A stretch of DNA of 64,000 nucleotides from Anaeramoeba flamelloides (GCA_027625915.1 JANTQA010000048.1:3472001-3536000); one strand, 5' to 3'. Shown: positions 22,421 through 34,257, numbered from the stretch's first letter. The notes: generated by a model from the letters alone, not told the origin. Numbers and translations: made by a program.

Positions 22421-23720
22421 TAGAATATTTCACAACCATTCAAATTAGAAATCGAGTCTGTGTATTTAGTTCTTTCTTCTAAAAATGTACTCATTTTTCT
22501 TTGTTGATATTTTTCAAGTCAATAGTGCAAAACAGGCTAATTTTTGATTGACATTAGGTTATCATTAAAATTCCAAATTTTTTTTTCTCGATTATAGAAA
22601 CATATTTTTCACAGTGAGGATTCAGTCCTTAAATTATAAAAAATACTTTTTAATTTGATTATTTCTGAATAATAATTAATAACCACTATCTTATTTTTAC
22701 AGTGATATATTAATAACCCAAAGATTAAAATTAACAATTAGTTAAGCAATTTTCCTCAATTTTTTAAAGATTTTCAAACAAATAAAACCAATTACATATA
22801 ATAATTTAAAAAAAAAAAAAAAATAATAAATATTCTCGAATAATTATTTTACTAATAAAAGTACTCTAGTTAGACTCATAATATTTGAAAAACAATATTT
22901 CTAAATCTTTTAAATTTCACATAATTCAATAAATAATAAAAAATAAATGATTAAAGTTTTTAAATTCTTCAATGATTCAATATTTGATTTACTTTTCTTG
23001 TATTTTTAAGATAAAACTAAAATTTGAAAGGTTACTTATTCATAATAACTCCCAGAAATTACTAAAGGTGTGATTTCATCAAAATGAAAATCTTTTTTGC
23101 CAAATTTTCTTCTTATTTTTATTATCCAAATCCCAAAAATTCAAACCAAAAAATTAAAATCAAAAAAGATCAGGGCTTTTTTAGGGTAATTTAATTATAG
23201 GAATGAAATTCTTTTCAAAATGATAATGTATTTCCCTCAAATTGACAAAGGGGTTTTTATATCGGCTTAATTCCGCCCTTGAGTAAATAAGTACTCAATT
23301 ATCTTTGGGAAAAGAATAAATAAGATTTGCAAGTCCCTTAATAAATTCGATTTTTATTATTTGATAAAATATCTTGTGAAAGGTCTGTTGTATACACTTA
23401 GTATTGAGTTAAGTGAAAAAAAAAACTAATTTTTGAATAAAAAAGCTTCAACCAAAACAAATAAAAAAAAAACAATCCAAAAAGTACATAAACAATAAAA
23501 TAGAAAAACAATAAAAGATCTTTTGTTGTAATATAGTGTTTGAAAACTCAGTCATAGGGTAATTTATCTTCAACTTTTTTCAGAAAGACTAATCTTAACT
23601 CATCATAGGAACAATTTATTACAAAAAAGTAAAGATCTAAATTAAAAAAAAAAAAAAACAATAAAAAAAAAAAAGTAAATAAATTGTAAAAAAAATATTT
23701 AATTCAAGTTTTTTTAAAAA

Positions 23721-23904
23721 ATGAAATTTTCAAATTTGTGGATCTTGCTTTTATGGAATATTTTCACTTTCTTCTTTGCATTATTCATCAATTCTCATCC
23801 TAAAAGGTATTTTTGTCTATTTTACTTTTTACTTTTGTTAATATACCCTCTTGTTTTGAAGGCTCTTGGGAAACCAAACAAAGATATCAAAAGTTGATTA
23901 CTAA
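23721..23904 (+). CDS. Possible two-exon micro-gene for a secreted or membrane peptide
   Basis: Exon 1 (23721-23806) encodes MKFSNLWILLLWNIF..., a Lys then a long hydrophobic run ending SHPK, like a signal peptide or one membrane helix, and stops at an AAAAG/GTATTT donor. A 55-nt intron ends TTTTGAAG. Exon 2 (23862-23904) continues in frame with LLGNQTKISKVDY and TAA, for 42 aa in all, with one N-glycosylation sequon (NQT). The intron is far shorter than the others in the window (105 nt or more). It may be chance, or the first exon of a larger gene. Confidence 0.25.
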
Positions 23905-23911
23905 TTGTTTT

Positions 23912-24122
23912 AAAATAAATTAAAAATAATTATTCTTCAACTTTCCCAAAATGATTTATCCTTCTTATAAAAATTCAAAAATTTAATTCTGTAAAGAAAA
24001 TTAAATTAAGAATTTTCCTTTTAGAATTGGGAGAACTTTGATGTTTTATTTTAATTCTTGAGAATTGTTTATTGTTTGTTTTTTGAAAGTTGAAGGAAAA
24101 TTTTGTTACATTTATTTTTCAA
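23912..24122. mobile_element. Family G MITE-like element
   Basis: About 210 bp with arms CTTCAACTTTCC and GAAAGTTGAAGG leading to an AAATAAA...TTTATTT terminus. Related to 24405-24611 and 31344-31543. Confidence 0.5.
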
Positions 24123-24404
24123 ATAGTAAAAGGTTTTTTTTGGACACGTGATCAAAGAACATCGAAGTTCTTTCTTTTTCATAGCAATAATTCAGATCTG
24201 AAAAATAGGATCAAAAGTACGTTAGAACATTTAGTAATCAGATTTTACCTTGGTTGTTTAATTTGAAGCTGAATACAAATTTTTTGAATTTGTCATTAAA
24301 TTTAACAGGATATGTTTTTTTTTTAATTAACTCAATTTTAAGAAAGAACTCCTCAAAGAAAAATAACAAATTTTTCTGATAAAGTATTTGCCCAATACTC
24401 TTAA

Positions 24405-24611
24405 TTGCAAAATAAATGGATCAAAATTTTCATTCAGCTTTCCAAAAAAATAAAACTCAATAATCAAAATAAATCTATAATGTCCCAATTCTTAAAGGTA
24501 AAATGATTATTTTAGATTGTTATGAGTTATTAAAAATTTGAAATTTTCCAAGATATAATATTTTTTTTTTTTTAAAAGCTGAATGATAATTTTGTTCAAT
24601 TTATTTTGCAA
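24405..24611. mobile_element. Family G MITE-like element
   Basis: About 207 bp. Left arm TTGCAAAATAAATGGATC then TTTTCATTCAGCTTTCC; right arm AAGCTGAATGATAATTTTG then TTTATTTTGCAA. TIRs are about 40 bp with mismatches. No coding capacity. Confidence 0.65.
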
Positions 24612-26069
24612 CAAATAGTATATTTATTTTAACAAGTTATTGGTCCAAACCATCTTAAAGGATCGAAATAATTAGAAAAAATTATAGTTCTTTCAATAAC
24701 CTGTGTTGACTTAAATAAATTTTGTTTTTCAGACTTTTACTGTTATTTTCCAGATTTTGTGTTTTTAATTGTTGTTAAAAAATCTTTAAACAGTGTTTTG
24801 TGTTTTTAATTGTTGTTGAAAATGAAAACTTTTCTAGGGTGTGTTTATTTTTAAAAAGGAAGTCTGTCTTGGCAATAATACTTTCAATCTCGAAGTAATA
24901 ATTGAAATTTTTTTTCAAAGTTTTCCAATATATTGTTTCTTATTATTGATTGAAAAATTGAAAGATCTTGATTTAACCGATGACTGTTGACAGTTTTTAG
25001 GGGACCTAATTCTCTCTCATTATGTAAATGGTTGAAAAATAATTGATTTTTAAATAATTTGGTCAATGGGCAATGTTCTTGTTTAATTTTAATCAAATAA
25101 AATCTCGGATAATTAACTTTTGGATTCAAAATGAAATATTGGTTCACTGAGGATTCTTATCTCAACCAATAGAGGTCAAAAAAGTACCAAAACACCAAAT
25201 AAAGTCATCCAATTCCAAGATATGGTTTGGAGACTATTGACTTGAGGGGAAAAAGGAAAATGAAATGAAATTTTTGGTTTTCAATTTCAAAAAACTTTGA
25301 AAAATTGATATCTCATTTTTGATAATACGAAGATACCAAACAGTTTTTCAGAAAAGATCGGTCTCTTTTTATCCTTTTTGTTGGTTTTGGGTTTGTATTG
25401 GATCAAACTGAAAGATTTGGTTATTGTGAATTTTGGAGTTGATTTGTTTAAATTTGGTTGAATTAGATCTCTTTTCTGAGGAGATTGGTCTTGAAGGTTG
25501 TAGAAAAACACTTTGATAATATGATCGATTTGATTTCAATACGTTTGTTTTGGAAACTGCAAGGTTTCACTGAACTGTATTTTTGATTAAACACAAAATA
25601 AAAACCAAAAACCTTACTTAAAGAAAAAAAAACAACAGTTATTTACAAAAACAACACAAAAAATTTTGAAAAACACAAAGAAAGGCGTCAACACGGGTTA
25701 TTGAAACAACTGTATTTGTTTTGAAAATTTGTTCATAAATCCAATAACGAGACTACAGAGGATAAAATCCAAAAAAAAGTTCGTTTAGATGACTTACTGA
25801 ATCTAGTCTTGGAATTTGAAGTATTAGACTAATAATGAAAGTTTTATTTTCTGTGATCAGTTTTCATTGGACTTTCTAATATAGTTCCTGACTTTTAAAA
25901 TGAATAGAAACACTTTTATTTCATTCATTTTTCTGGAGAAACAGTTGATTTTCGATTGTATCTGTTTCATAAAAGTCTCAAAAGTTTTGATCTTTATGTT
26001 TTTCTCAATAAGTAGAAAGGAAACCTTTGAAAAAAAGAATTAACTACTATTCTTTAATTTTTTACTTTC

Positions 26070-26367
26070 AAAGCAAAATCAAAAAAAGTGAAAAATTAAA
26101 TTTTATTTTTCGAAATATAAACAAAAATATTAGAACGATAATCTCCAAAATAGATCACTTGACATGAAACGGTTTATTTTGGAATGCAATTTTTGACAAT
26201 TATTGGAGATAATGAGAAAATTTTTTATATTCTATTTTTGAAGGTAAAAGCAAAAAAAGTGAAAAATTAAATTTTATTTTCAGAAATATAAACAAAAATA
26301 TTAGAACGATAATCCCCAAAATAGATTCCTTGACATGAAATGGTTTATTTTGTCAAGCATTTTTTTC
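26070..26367 (+). repeat. Direct duplication upstream of the oxidoreductase gene
   Basis: A block of about 115 bp (GTGAAAAATTAAATTTTATTTT ... GACATGAAACGGTTTATTTT, middle omitted) at 26070-26190 recurs at about 26250-26367 with few changes. The distance between copies is about 180 bp. It lies 340-640 bp upstream of the ATG at 26707 and could affect that promoter. Confidence 0.75.
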
Positions 26368-26706
26368 CAATAAAAATATAAAGAAAGATTGAAAAAAATT
26401 TCAAGATCTTGAACAAATTTTTTCATTTTAATGTGTTTGAGGAACACTAACATTTTCAAGAAATTGTCTCTTCAATAAATACAAATAGAAAAAGATCACA
26501 TAAAAACAACAATTAAATATCATATAATCATTTTTTTATCAATATCTTATCTAAACAGTAATTTTCTTATTTTCTTTCAAAGTTTCAAATTTTTCTTAAT
26601 TTTTTGATTAACTTTTTTTCTCCTTTTGACAACTATAAAAAAAATAAACAAAAACCAAAATAAAAAATAAAAAATATCACAAACAGATCTCTACCCTAAT
26701 TTAAAA

Positions 26707-27696
26707 ATGACTCAACAAAAAACAATGAAAGCTGTACTTTTAAATGCTAAAGGAGGAAAACTTACTTATGGGGAATCACCTATTCCAAAAATTAAGCCTG
26801 AATTTCTTCGTATCAAAGTTAAAGCTACCAGTCTGAACCCAGTAGACTACAAACTAATTACGATGGATTTCATTGATTGGGAAGAATACCCACATATTCT
26901 TGGTGTTGATGTAGCCGGTGTTGTTGATGAAGTAGGCGAAAACGTTGAAGGTTTTCAAGTGGGTGATGAGATCTTTGCATTGACCAATTGTAAAGAAAAG
27001 GGACCATTTGCAGAGTATTGCCTTGTAAGGGCTGACACATGTACCAAAAAGCCAAAGGAAATGTCCTGGGAAATGGCCGCCAGTATCCCATGCACAGGCT
27101 TAACAGCATGGTATGCACTTGTAAGAAAATTCCGCATTGAAAAGGGCAAAAGCATTTTCATCCAAGCAGGAGCAGGTGGCGTTGGCTCTTATGCCATCCA
27201 AATTGCAAAGGCCTACGGGTGTAATGTAATCACAACATGCTCCCCAAAAAATAATGAATATGTCAAAAACTTGGGCGCAGACTATACCATCGATTACCAC
27301 AAAGAAAACATTGTTGAAAAGTTAAAAGAATATACAAATGGAAAAGGTGTAGACTACATTTTGGAATCTGTTAATCCAAACAACATTACCACGAATTGGG
27401 AAGGATGCAACCTAAATGGTCAACAATTATCAATCCTTGGCGCCCCAGAAAAGGCACAACCTTCTTATCATGGGTTCACTTTGCATGAAATCATCATTCT
27501 CATGGGCCACCTCATGGACAACCTTGACGCACAAAGAGATCTCGCCAAAATGGGCTATGAATTCCTTGAACTTATTGCAACAGGAAAAGTTAAATCAACT
27601 GTTACCAAAAAGGTTCCATTTGACAAACTTGCTGAAAGCCTCTATTCAATGAAATCTGGACACACAATTGGAAAAATTGCAGTTATGATGGATTAA
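26707..27696 (+). CDS. Zinc-free NADPH:quinone oxidoreductase, MDR superfamily
   Basis: 329 aa in one exon, typical of the quinone oxidoreductase branch of medium-chain dehydrogenases. The family reduces quinones or other electrophilic carbonyls with NAD(P)H in the cytosol. Seen: GroES-like N-domain with ATSLNPVDYKL (40-50), ILGVDVAGVV (64-73) and VGDEIFAL (85-92); ASIPCTGLTAWYAL (125-138); Rossmann fold with QAGAGGVG (153-160) and an acidic/polar end at LGADYTIDY. The GHE zinc motif and structural cysteine cluster of alcohol dehydrogenases are absent, so no zinc is expected. The ATG at 26707 follows an A-rich leader; a second Met six codons on (MKAVLL) is where many relatives begin. Substrate cannot be told from sequence. 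Confidence 0.92.
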   Translation: MTQQKTMKAVLLNAKGGKLTYGESPIPKIKPEFLRIKVKATSLNPVDYKLITMDFIDWEEYPHILGVDVAGVVDEVGENVEGFQVGDEIFALTNCKEKGPFAEYCLVRADTCTKKPKEMSWEMAASIPCTGLTAWYALVRKFRIEKGKSIFIQAGAGGVGSYAIQIAKAYGCNVITTCSPKNNEYVKNLGADYTIDYHKENIVEKLKEYTNGKGVDYILESVNPNNITTNWEGCNLNGQQLSILGAPEKAQPSYHGFTLHEIIILMGHLMDNLDAQRDLAKMGYEFLELIATGKVKSTVTKKVPFDKLAESLYSMKSGHTIGKIAVMMD

Positions 27697-27741
27697 ATAT
27701 ATATATATATATTTTTCTTTTTACAAAGCTTGTGATGTAGT

Positions 27742-27766
27742 AGCCTTTGTTTGTGAGAAAAACAAA
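27742..27766 (+). promoter_or_regulatory. Short hairpin in the oxidoreductase 3' region
   Basis: CCTTTGTTT and AAACAAAGG form a 9-bp perfect stem with a 7-nt loop about 45 nt after the stop codon. It may be a 3' UTR element or transcript-end structure; no function is demonstrated. Confidence 0.35.
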
Positions 27767-28229
27767 GGTTCACATTTTTTTATTATATATTAAGAATAAG
27801 ATTTTCATTATTCTAATGAGAGATCTTTAGTTTAACATAATTTTTTTTCTCTGAATGAAGAACTTTAGAACCAAATAAATGATATCAAATAATCTTTTTT
27901 TCCCCTATTTTTATTGTTTTTTTTTGATACTTTTTAAAATATAATGGCACAAAAAAAAATGTGCTTATTACCAAAAACCCGTTTTTCAAATTTTATCTCA
28001 GTCTTCCTTTTTTCTACTTGTCCCAATCATAGATTTAATTGGGTATTAAAATATATAAAATTTTATTATGTAGAAGTGGACACAAAATTGGTTGTTACCA
28101 AAATATTAATTATTTTTAATAATTAACCTTTAAAGATCAAATGAATAATAAGCATAATATTATATATCAGAGAATAGTTAATATCCCATTTGAATCAAAT
28201 CTAATCAATCCATATTTTTTCTTAAAAAT

Positions 28230-28440
28230 AGAAAAACCCAAATTCTTATTTTACTTTTTAGGAAAAAAAGTATAAATGTTTATTTTGATCTTCAATTGAA
28301 GATCTAGAAGAAAAATCTTATAAAAATCAAAGTAATTTTTTATAATATTTTCACACTTTCGATAACATTAAAAGAACAAGTTTTTTATTAGTTACTATAG
28401 ATCTTACAATAAAAAAAAAATTTGCAGATAAATAAAGTAT
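28230..28440 (-). repeat. Family A fragment, reverse orientation
   Basis: Contains GATCTTCAATTGAAGATC, then reversed CGATAACATTAAAAGAACAAG and ACTATAGATCTTACAATAAAA blocks as in the copy at 255-790. Confidence 0.45.
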
Positions 28441-28883
28441 TATAAAAAAAAATAGAAAGAAAAGCGAAAAAATGAGTTCAATATTGAAGTTTCCATAAAT
28501 TAACGTTTTTAATATCCATTTAAATCCCTTAAATATGTGTAACTCACCTACTATAACTTGAGTATTTTGGACCTAAGAAAATTACACAAGACCAAATAGA
28601 TTTTGAAAGTTGACTTCTTTAGGTTTTGAAAAATAAAAAATAAATTAAAAATTGAATCTATTAAAAATATTTGATAATTTTTAATTATTCAGAGTATATG
28701 TTGAAAATTCCGATTTAAATATAACACTTAAATCACCTCTCAAATATACACTTGTGTTTAAATCATTTTAAAAACCAAAACCCTTATATTTTAAGTAAAA
28801 TATAAATTAATATGTAATTTGTTGAAAATTTTGAATGATTATTATCAATTTTTTTTGATATTTTTTGATATTTTTTTTTTTAC

Positions 28884-28886
28884 ATC

Positions 28887-28917
<31 letters not shown>

Positions 28918-29235
28918 TGATCATGCGGAAAAAAAACATAAGATCTTTGAAAAGACAAATAATCACGAAGAAATTTGAGTCTTTGTAATTTCTTTGAAAA
29001 TGAATTTAATCATTAGTAAAGAATCTTCTTGTAAACTTTTTTTCAATATAATTTCAGTAATAATCAATTTTTAATGCTCATTTGTGAAATTATACCTCTC
29101 TTTTTTTAGTTTTTTGATTTTATTTTTTTTTTAATTTTTAATATATATGTTTTTTTTATATATTTAGAATGACTTAAAAGAGGATTATAAGTCATATAAA
29201 ATTATTAGTTGTTCTTGAATACTAAAAGGATGTAT
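28884..29235 (-). mobile_element. Family E SINE-like element with poly-A end
   Basis: On the minus strand the element ends with a long A run (poly-T at about 28884-28910 on plus). It aligns in order with 48890-49315 and with the reverse of 33450-33815: GATCTTTGAAAAGACAAATAATCAC, AATCTTCTTGTAAACTTTTTTTCA, TTTTTTGATTTTATTTTTTTT and TAGAATGACTTAAAAG blocks. Non-coding. A pol III A/B box could not be identified with confidence. Confidence 0.5.
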
Positions 29236-30319
29236 ACTGTTTTTCAATTAATTATTTCATGTAAATTACACTTTTTGAAATTGAGTTTATTTTGACTTTT
29301 TATTATAACTACAATCTGGATTAAAGACAAATAAGAAATTAAATTTATTAATATACCTAGATATTTTTAAATCTTTTATTTTAAAATTGATGATTTTTAG
29401 GCAAATCTAGGGAACCAATCGATATATAAGGATATTTACTTAGATTAGTAATTGAGATAATATAACGTAAAAAAAAAAAAAAAAGATTGAAGATAAGTAC
29501 ATAAATAGAAACATAATCTTGGGCAACTTAAAAACAAAATAAATATTATAATGGGGAGAATTATTCATTGCCAAAATTGGTTAAATTCCCAGTTATATAA
29601 AATATTTAAATCTATTAAAATACATTTGCTATAGATATTTAACACCCTTTTTTCTAAGTAAGTGAGAGTAAGTTAATTTCTAGATATACAGTAGAGTAGA
29701 ATCTATTGACGAGGATTTTGAAAAAAAAATTATTATTTGTAGAATTCAATATTGTTTACATTGGATTCAAATGTAAAAATTTTCATACAACAATGTTGTT
29801 TAAAATTGAGTTTGTGCATAAATTTAAAAATATTCAGTATTGAAGATTCTATCAATTTTGTAATGTCGAAACTGTTAGGAATTAAATACTACGAAACACA
29901 TAATAAACTTTTTGATTTTCCTACTAAAAAATATTAAAACCCCTTAAAAAACTTTATTACCTTCCAAAACGATGAAAATAATCATAATATCCTTCAAAAA
30001 AAAACGAAAAAATTCAAATTTTTTAATTATTAAATTACACCAATTTTGATAATAAATAATATTTGGTTTTATATAACTTAATAATAAAAGAAATAATTTG
30101 AAAAATAACTAATTTATTGAATAAATCTTTTTTTCGGAAGAAAAAATTTAAAAATATTCTATTTCTGAACACAATCAAGAAATAGACAAATTAAATAAAA
30201 ATAGGAATTTTAAATTCATTATGGTAATTCTTTCAAAATATAAAGTCATTTGTTAATCAAAAAATTTTCAGACAAAATATTTATGAAGAATTAAAAATAA
30301 AACCAAATAAAAAAGAAAT

Positions 30320-30720
30320 ACAGTCTTTCCAAGGATACCGTGAATTTTTATATGAATCAAATTTTGATGCTGATATAGATTTTTAAAAAGTTGGGTATGA
30401 GGATAAGAAAGCTCATATTGAAAAAAAATTTTCACAAATGAACTTATTTCAAAGATTTTCTTTTGATAAGATTAAAATTATTTTCGGTATTTCAAGAGAA
30501 ACTTTCAAGTGGCATCTCAACAGATTGTCCAGGTTTGAAGCAATTGAGGGATCTGAAAATTAATTTTTTGAATATCAAAAGAAAATTTTTCAAATAAGTT
30601 CATTTGTGAAAATTTTTTTTCAATATGAGCTTTCTTATCCTCATACCCAACTTTTTAAAAATCTATATCAGCATCAAAATTTGATTCATATAAAAATTCA
30701 TGGTATCCTTGGAAAAGCTG
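30320..30720. mobile_element. Family D MITE with 150-bp terminal inverted repeats
   Basis: 401 bp, flanked by TA on both sides (30318-30319, 30721-30722). Arms of about 150 bp (30320-30470 and 30570-30720) start CAGTCTTTCCAAGGATACC and end GGTATCCTTGGAAAAGCTG, with very few differences, leaving about 100 bp of unique core. The TA flank and CAG termini suggest Tc1/mariner mobilisation. High arm identity implies fairly recent activity. Confidence 0.85.
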
Positions 30721-31343
30721 TAATTCTCTTAAATATTAAATGAACTATCAAAAAATAAATTATTACTTATTTATTTTTTCTTGATTACTTCTTTTATTTA
30801 TTTCCATTTTGATTTGTTAATTTTTATTTATATATATTATACTGTTATACAATAGTCTCTCTTATTTATTAAAGCACTCATTTATTTTATTACAAAAATG
30901 ATTTGAATTATTTGTTTTTTGAATAAACAGTGATATAAATATATTTGGATATAAAGTAGAAAGTAATTGAAGTGGATCTTCAACAAATTGTATTTTGTGT
31001 TTATTGTTAATGGTTCGGTGTAGATAAAAAAAACTATCATATCTCTCAAAATAAAGAATTTTGAAGTGGTTAAATCTGTAACTTCGAATTCAAATCCTGA
31101 AAACATCGTTATTAGGAACATTCTAAACCGAATTTAGTTTTCCAAACAAAATTGGTTTTAATCTTGCCTTTTTGGCTTCAGAATTTCCAAAAGTATTTGT
31201 TTAAATAAATAATTTATTTAAAAACCAAAAAAACTATAAAACTGAAAATTGCAATATTTTGGCTTTCCTTTACTTCAGTAACTTTTAAATCATTTTTGTA
31301 AACTAATATATTGTATTTGTACCCTCATAGAAGATACTCTCAA

Positions 31344-31543
31344 TTTCAAAATAAATGAACCCAAATTTTCATTCAACTTTCCAAAAAAAATCACAACCAA
31401 AGAATTTAAATAAATCATATAAAGTTCCCTAAATATTAAAAAAGGAAAATTAATAATTGAAGCTTTTTTACAGAATTAAACATAATTTATCAAAATCAAT
31501 TTTGGAAAAGATGAATGAAAATTTTGTTCCATTTATTTTGCAA
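31344..31543. mobile_element. Family G MITE-like element
   Basis: About 200 bp. Left AAATGAACCCAAATTTTCATTC then AACTTTCC; right GGAAAAGATGAATG then AAAATTTTGTTCCATTTATTTTG. Same family as 24405-24611. It lies about 390 bp beyond the ARL2 stop. Confidence 0.6.
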
Positions 31544-31931
31544 CAAATAGTAAAATTATGATATCCCTTGATACTTACAATTAAAATTGAATTTCTTGAA
31601 AGGTTTTTGTATTACAATATTATCTTGGTGAAAGTACATAATTATTTTTCAAAGAAAATTAATTGCCAAACTACAGCACATTGGAATTTTGGGATAAGTG
31701 AAAAAGTGTAGTTTTCAAATATCGATATTATTCAATATATCCACTAATATCTTTGTACTCTTATCACTAATGAAATCATATTGTCTTCCGAGTCAATTGT
31801 CTTGTTAATACAAAACCAAAACGAAACATTTAACAAAACCCAAAAGTTGTATTGGGAAAAAAAAAAAAATAAACAATTGGAGAAATGTAGATTTAAGTGG
31901 TTTGTTTTCTTTTTTTAAAGAATGTTTTTGT

Positions 31932-32686
31932 TTAATTTTCAGAATAAATCCGATTTGCAATATCTGAAACAACCCACTCAATTCCGTCTAACAAACCGTC
32001 CCCTGTCACTGCTGAACAGGCAACGATTTTCCAATGTCTTTTTTTGATTTTGTCTAATTCCAAAATTTCGGAGATCTCTTCAAGGGATAAAGAGCTTTCC
32101 AAGTCCTGTTTATTTGCCAAAATTAAAAGAGAGGCACCAGCCAACTTTTCTTCAAAGAGCAACTTGTCCAGTTCTTTTTTACAATCCTTTAACCTCCGTG
32201 TATCAGAGCTATCAACAACCCAAACCAATCCGTCTGTTTCTTCATAGTAATTCCTCCAATACGATCGTAGTGTTTGTTGTCCGCCAACATCCCAAAACAC
32301 CAATTGGTATTCGTCATATTGCACAGTGTCGATGTTGAAGCCCAGTGTAGGAGAGATTTTGTTGATATCGTCTCCTTTAAATCTTTTGACAATTGTGGTC
32401 TTCCCTGCATTATCCAAACCTCTTTAGGTTGTGTTTGATATTTATTCAGAAAACAGTATCCAATTTACGGATGAATTAATTGTTATTTAGCAAGTAGAAT
32501 GGAAAACAATTTCATGACTGTTTTTGTTTTTTTGATTTCTTAATCAAACAAGATTAAAACCAAGAAAAAAAAAAGAAAAAATGAAAAAAGAGTTCAAGAT
32601 CAAAATTAAAGAAACACAAACAACATTAAAAGCCTCATTTCCTTTTCTTTTTGTTTGATTTTTCGAAGTATTGTTAACAATACCAT
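31932..32686 (-). CDS. ARL2: ARL2, ARF-like small GTPase, two exons
   Basis: Exons 32686-32622 (65 nt) and 32421-31932 (490 nt), with a 200-nt intron starting GTTTGTG and ending CCTAAAG. The joined codon gives Leu22. The product is 184 aa, exactly the length of human ARL2. Seen: [22 protein letters not shown], matching the ARL2 N-terminus; P-loop GLDNAGKT (23-30); switch I Thr in [35 protein letters not shown]; and a C-terminus [14 protein letters not shown]. In other eukaryotes ARL2 acts with TBCD in tubulin folding and with PDE-delta and BART-type effectors. Position 2 is Val instead of Gly, so N-myristoylation is ruled out here, in line with ARL2 not being myristoylated elsewhere. Without the first exon the protein would lack its start. 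Confidence 0.95.
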
Positions 32687-33449
32687 TTTTTTTGATTATT
32701 TTTTTGAAAAGAGGAAATTATTAAAAAAATGATTATTGAGTTACTTTTTTTTTAATTGTAGTTTTTGTATTGGTCATTTTTTCTAGTTTGACTTCATTTT
32801 TTCATATTTGAATTAATTTTGATGTTTTTAATCGATTTTTTCATGTCTATTAACAGAAAGAACAGATAGTTAAAAAAAGGAAACTTTTTGCGATTTTTGG
32901 ACCAATTTTGGTAAAGAAAAAATATTCCTTAAACCAAAGAAAGGAGGTAAAATTTGAGACTTTAATTAAATTGGATCAAGTTTGAAGTCATCAAATTGTA
33001 AATCGAAATTTAGAGATAGCTTGAAAATTTTATCATAGATGATTAACCGAAATTTAATTCCAAAAGTTTTTCATAAACGTAAAAATTTATATTTGAAGAA
33101 AAAAAAAATAATATTGATAGATTTTAGGTTTTTAATATCAACCAATAAAATGCTGAAAAAAATTTGTTTAATTTAAAATATATATTTTCAAAAATTGTAA
33201 AAATCTCAGGTTTTAACAACTTAAAAACATTATTTGATAATATACTTTGAAGTTTTCAGGGTTTCAATTGTTTCTTTTCTTTTGAAATTTAATTTTTTTC
33301 TTTGTTTATTACAAAAAAAAAACTAATTTCTCTTATGAAATAATATGAATTGAATTTTTATCGTAAGATAGGAATTGAATTTTAAATTATTCTAAACTCT
33401 TTTTCAAAAATTCTGACTCACCTGAAATAATAAATTGAAAAAAAAAAAA

Positions 33450-33774
33450 ATATCCTTGAGTATTCAAGAACAATTAATAACTAAATATGATTTGTAATTC
33501 ACTTTTAAGCCATTCTAAATCTATAAAAGCCTGATATATTAAAAATTAATAAAAAAAAAAAATCAAAAACTAAAAAAAGAGCGAGTAACAATTTTTGAAA
33601 TGAGCATTACCGATTTTTTATTACTGAACTTTCACTGAAAAAAGATGAACAACAAGATTTTTTATGAATAATTAAATCCATTTTCAAAGACATTACATAG
33701 TCTCAATTTTCTTAGTGATTATTTGTCTTTTAGAAGATCACTTTTTTTTTTCCACATGATCTTTTTAATATCTT

Positions 33775-33815
<41 letters not shown>
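33450..33815 (+). mobile_element. Family E SINE-like element, opposite orientation
   Basis: Reverse complement of the copies at 28884 and 48890. Runs from GTATTCAAGAACAATTAATAAC to TCCACATGATCTTTTT and then into about 38 A (33778-33815). Having the poly-A at the same end in all three copies argues for reverse transcription of a polyadenylated or A-ended RNA. Confidence 0.5.
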
Positions 33816-34257
33816 AAAAAGAAAAAAAAGAATAAAAGAGAAAAAAAGAAAAATTTGAAAAAGCAAAACTAAAATTTGCAAAATTAGAAAAAATGATTTT
33901 TGTAAAAGAATACTGGAATAAACCCCCAAAATAACTACCATTGACATTATAAAGTGAGTCAAAATTTTTGAAAAATAGTTTATATTCTAATTATTATTTG
34001 AAGATTGGTAAAACTCCCAATTTTTTTATGATCAAGATTTAAGAAGTAATAAATTACATATTTTTATCAAAGGTATCTGTTCTATTATTACATAATGTTA
34101 AAGTAAGATGGGATGAATCATCTTTTTGAGATAATTTAGTACTTATTATTTTTCAAAACACTAACACATTGTGTAGAAGTTTCTATTTTTTTTTTTTTAG
34201 ATTTTATGGGTTTAAATAAATGACATAAAATGTCAAAATCGAAAGGATTAAAATTTT

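Larger units (their letters stand above)
20545..26706. other. Long gene-poor stretch with repeats
   Basis: Six kilobases with only one weak gene candidate (23721-23904). It carries fragments of family A (21030-21360), J (21650-21890) and I (22075-22420), two family G elements, and a direct repeat just upstream of the oxidoreductase gene (26070-26367). ORFs at 24884-25511 on the minus strand are low-complexity and show no conserved features. Confidence 0.6.
27697..31931. other. Gene-free stretch with several transposon relics
   Basis: Between convergently arranged genes (oxidoreductase plus, ARL2 minus). Contains a 3' UTR hairpin (27742-27766), a family A fragment (28230-28440), a family E element (28884-29235), a family D MITE (30320-30720) and a family G MITE (31344-31543). 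The ORF at 29752-29937 has no recognisable domain and is AT-rich. Confidence 0.6.

Noticed and set aside
29752-29937. 61-codon ORF ending in a stop before AAAACCCC
   Set aside because: Slightly coding-like and preceded by TTTGTAG, but no domain, no partner exon and typical AT-rich codon use.
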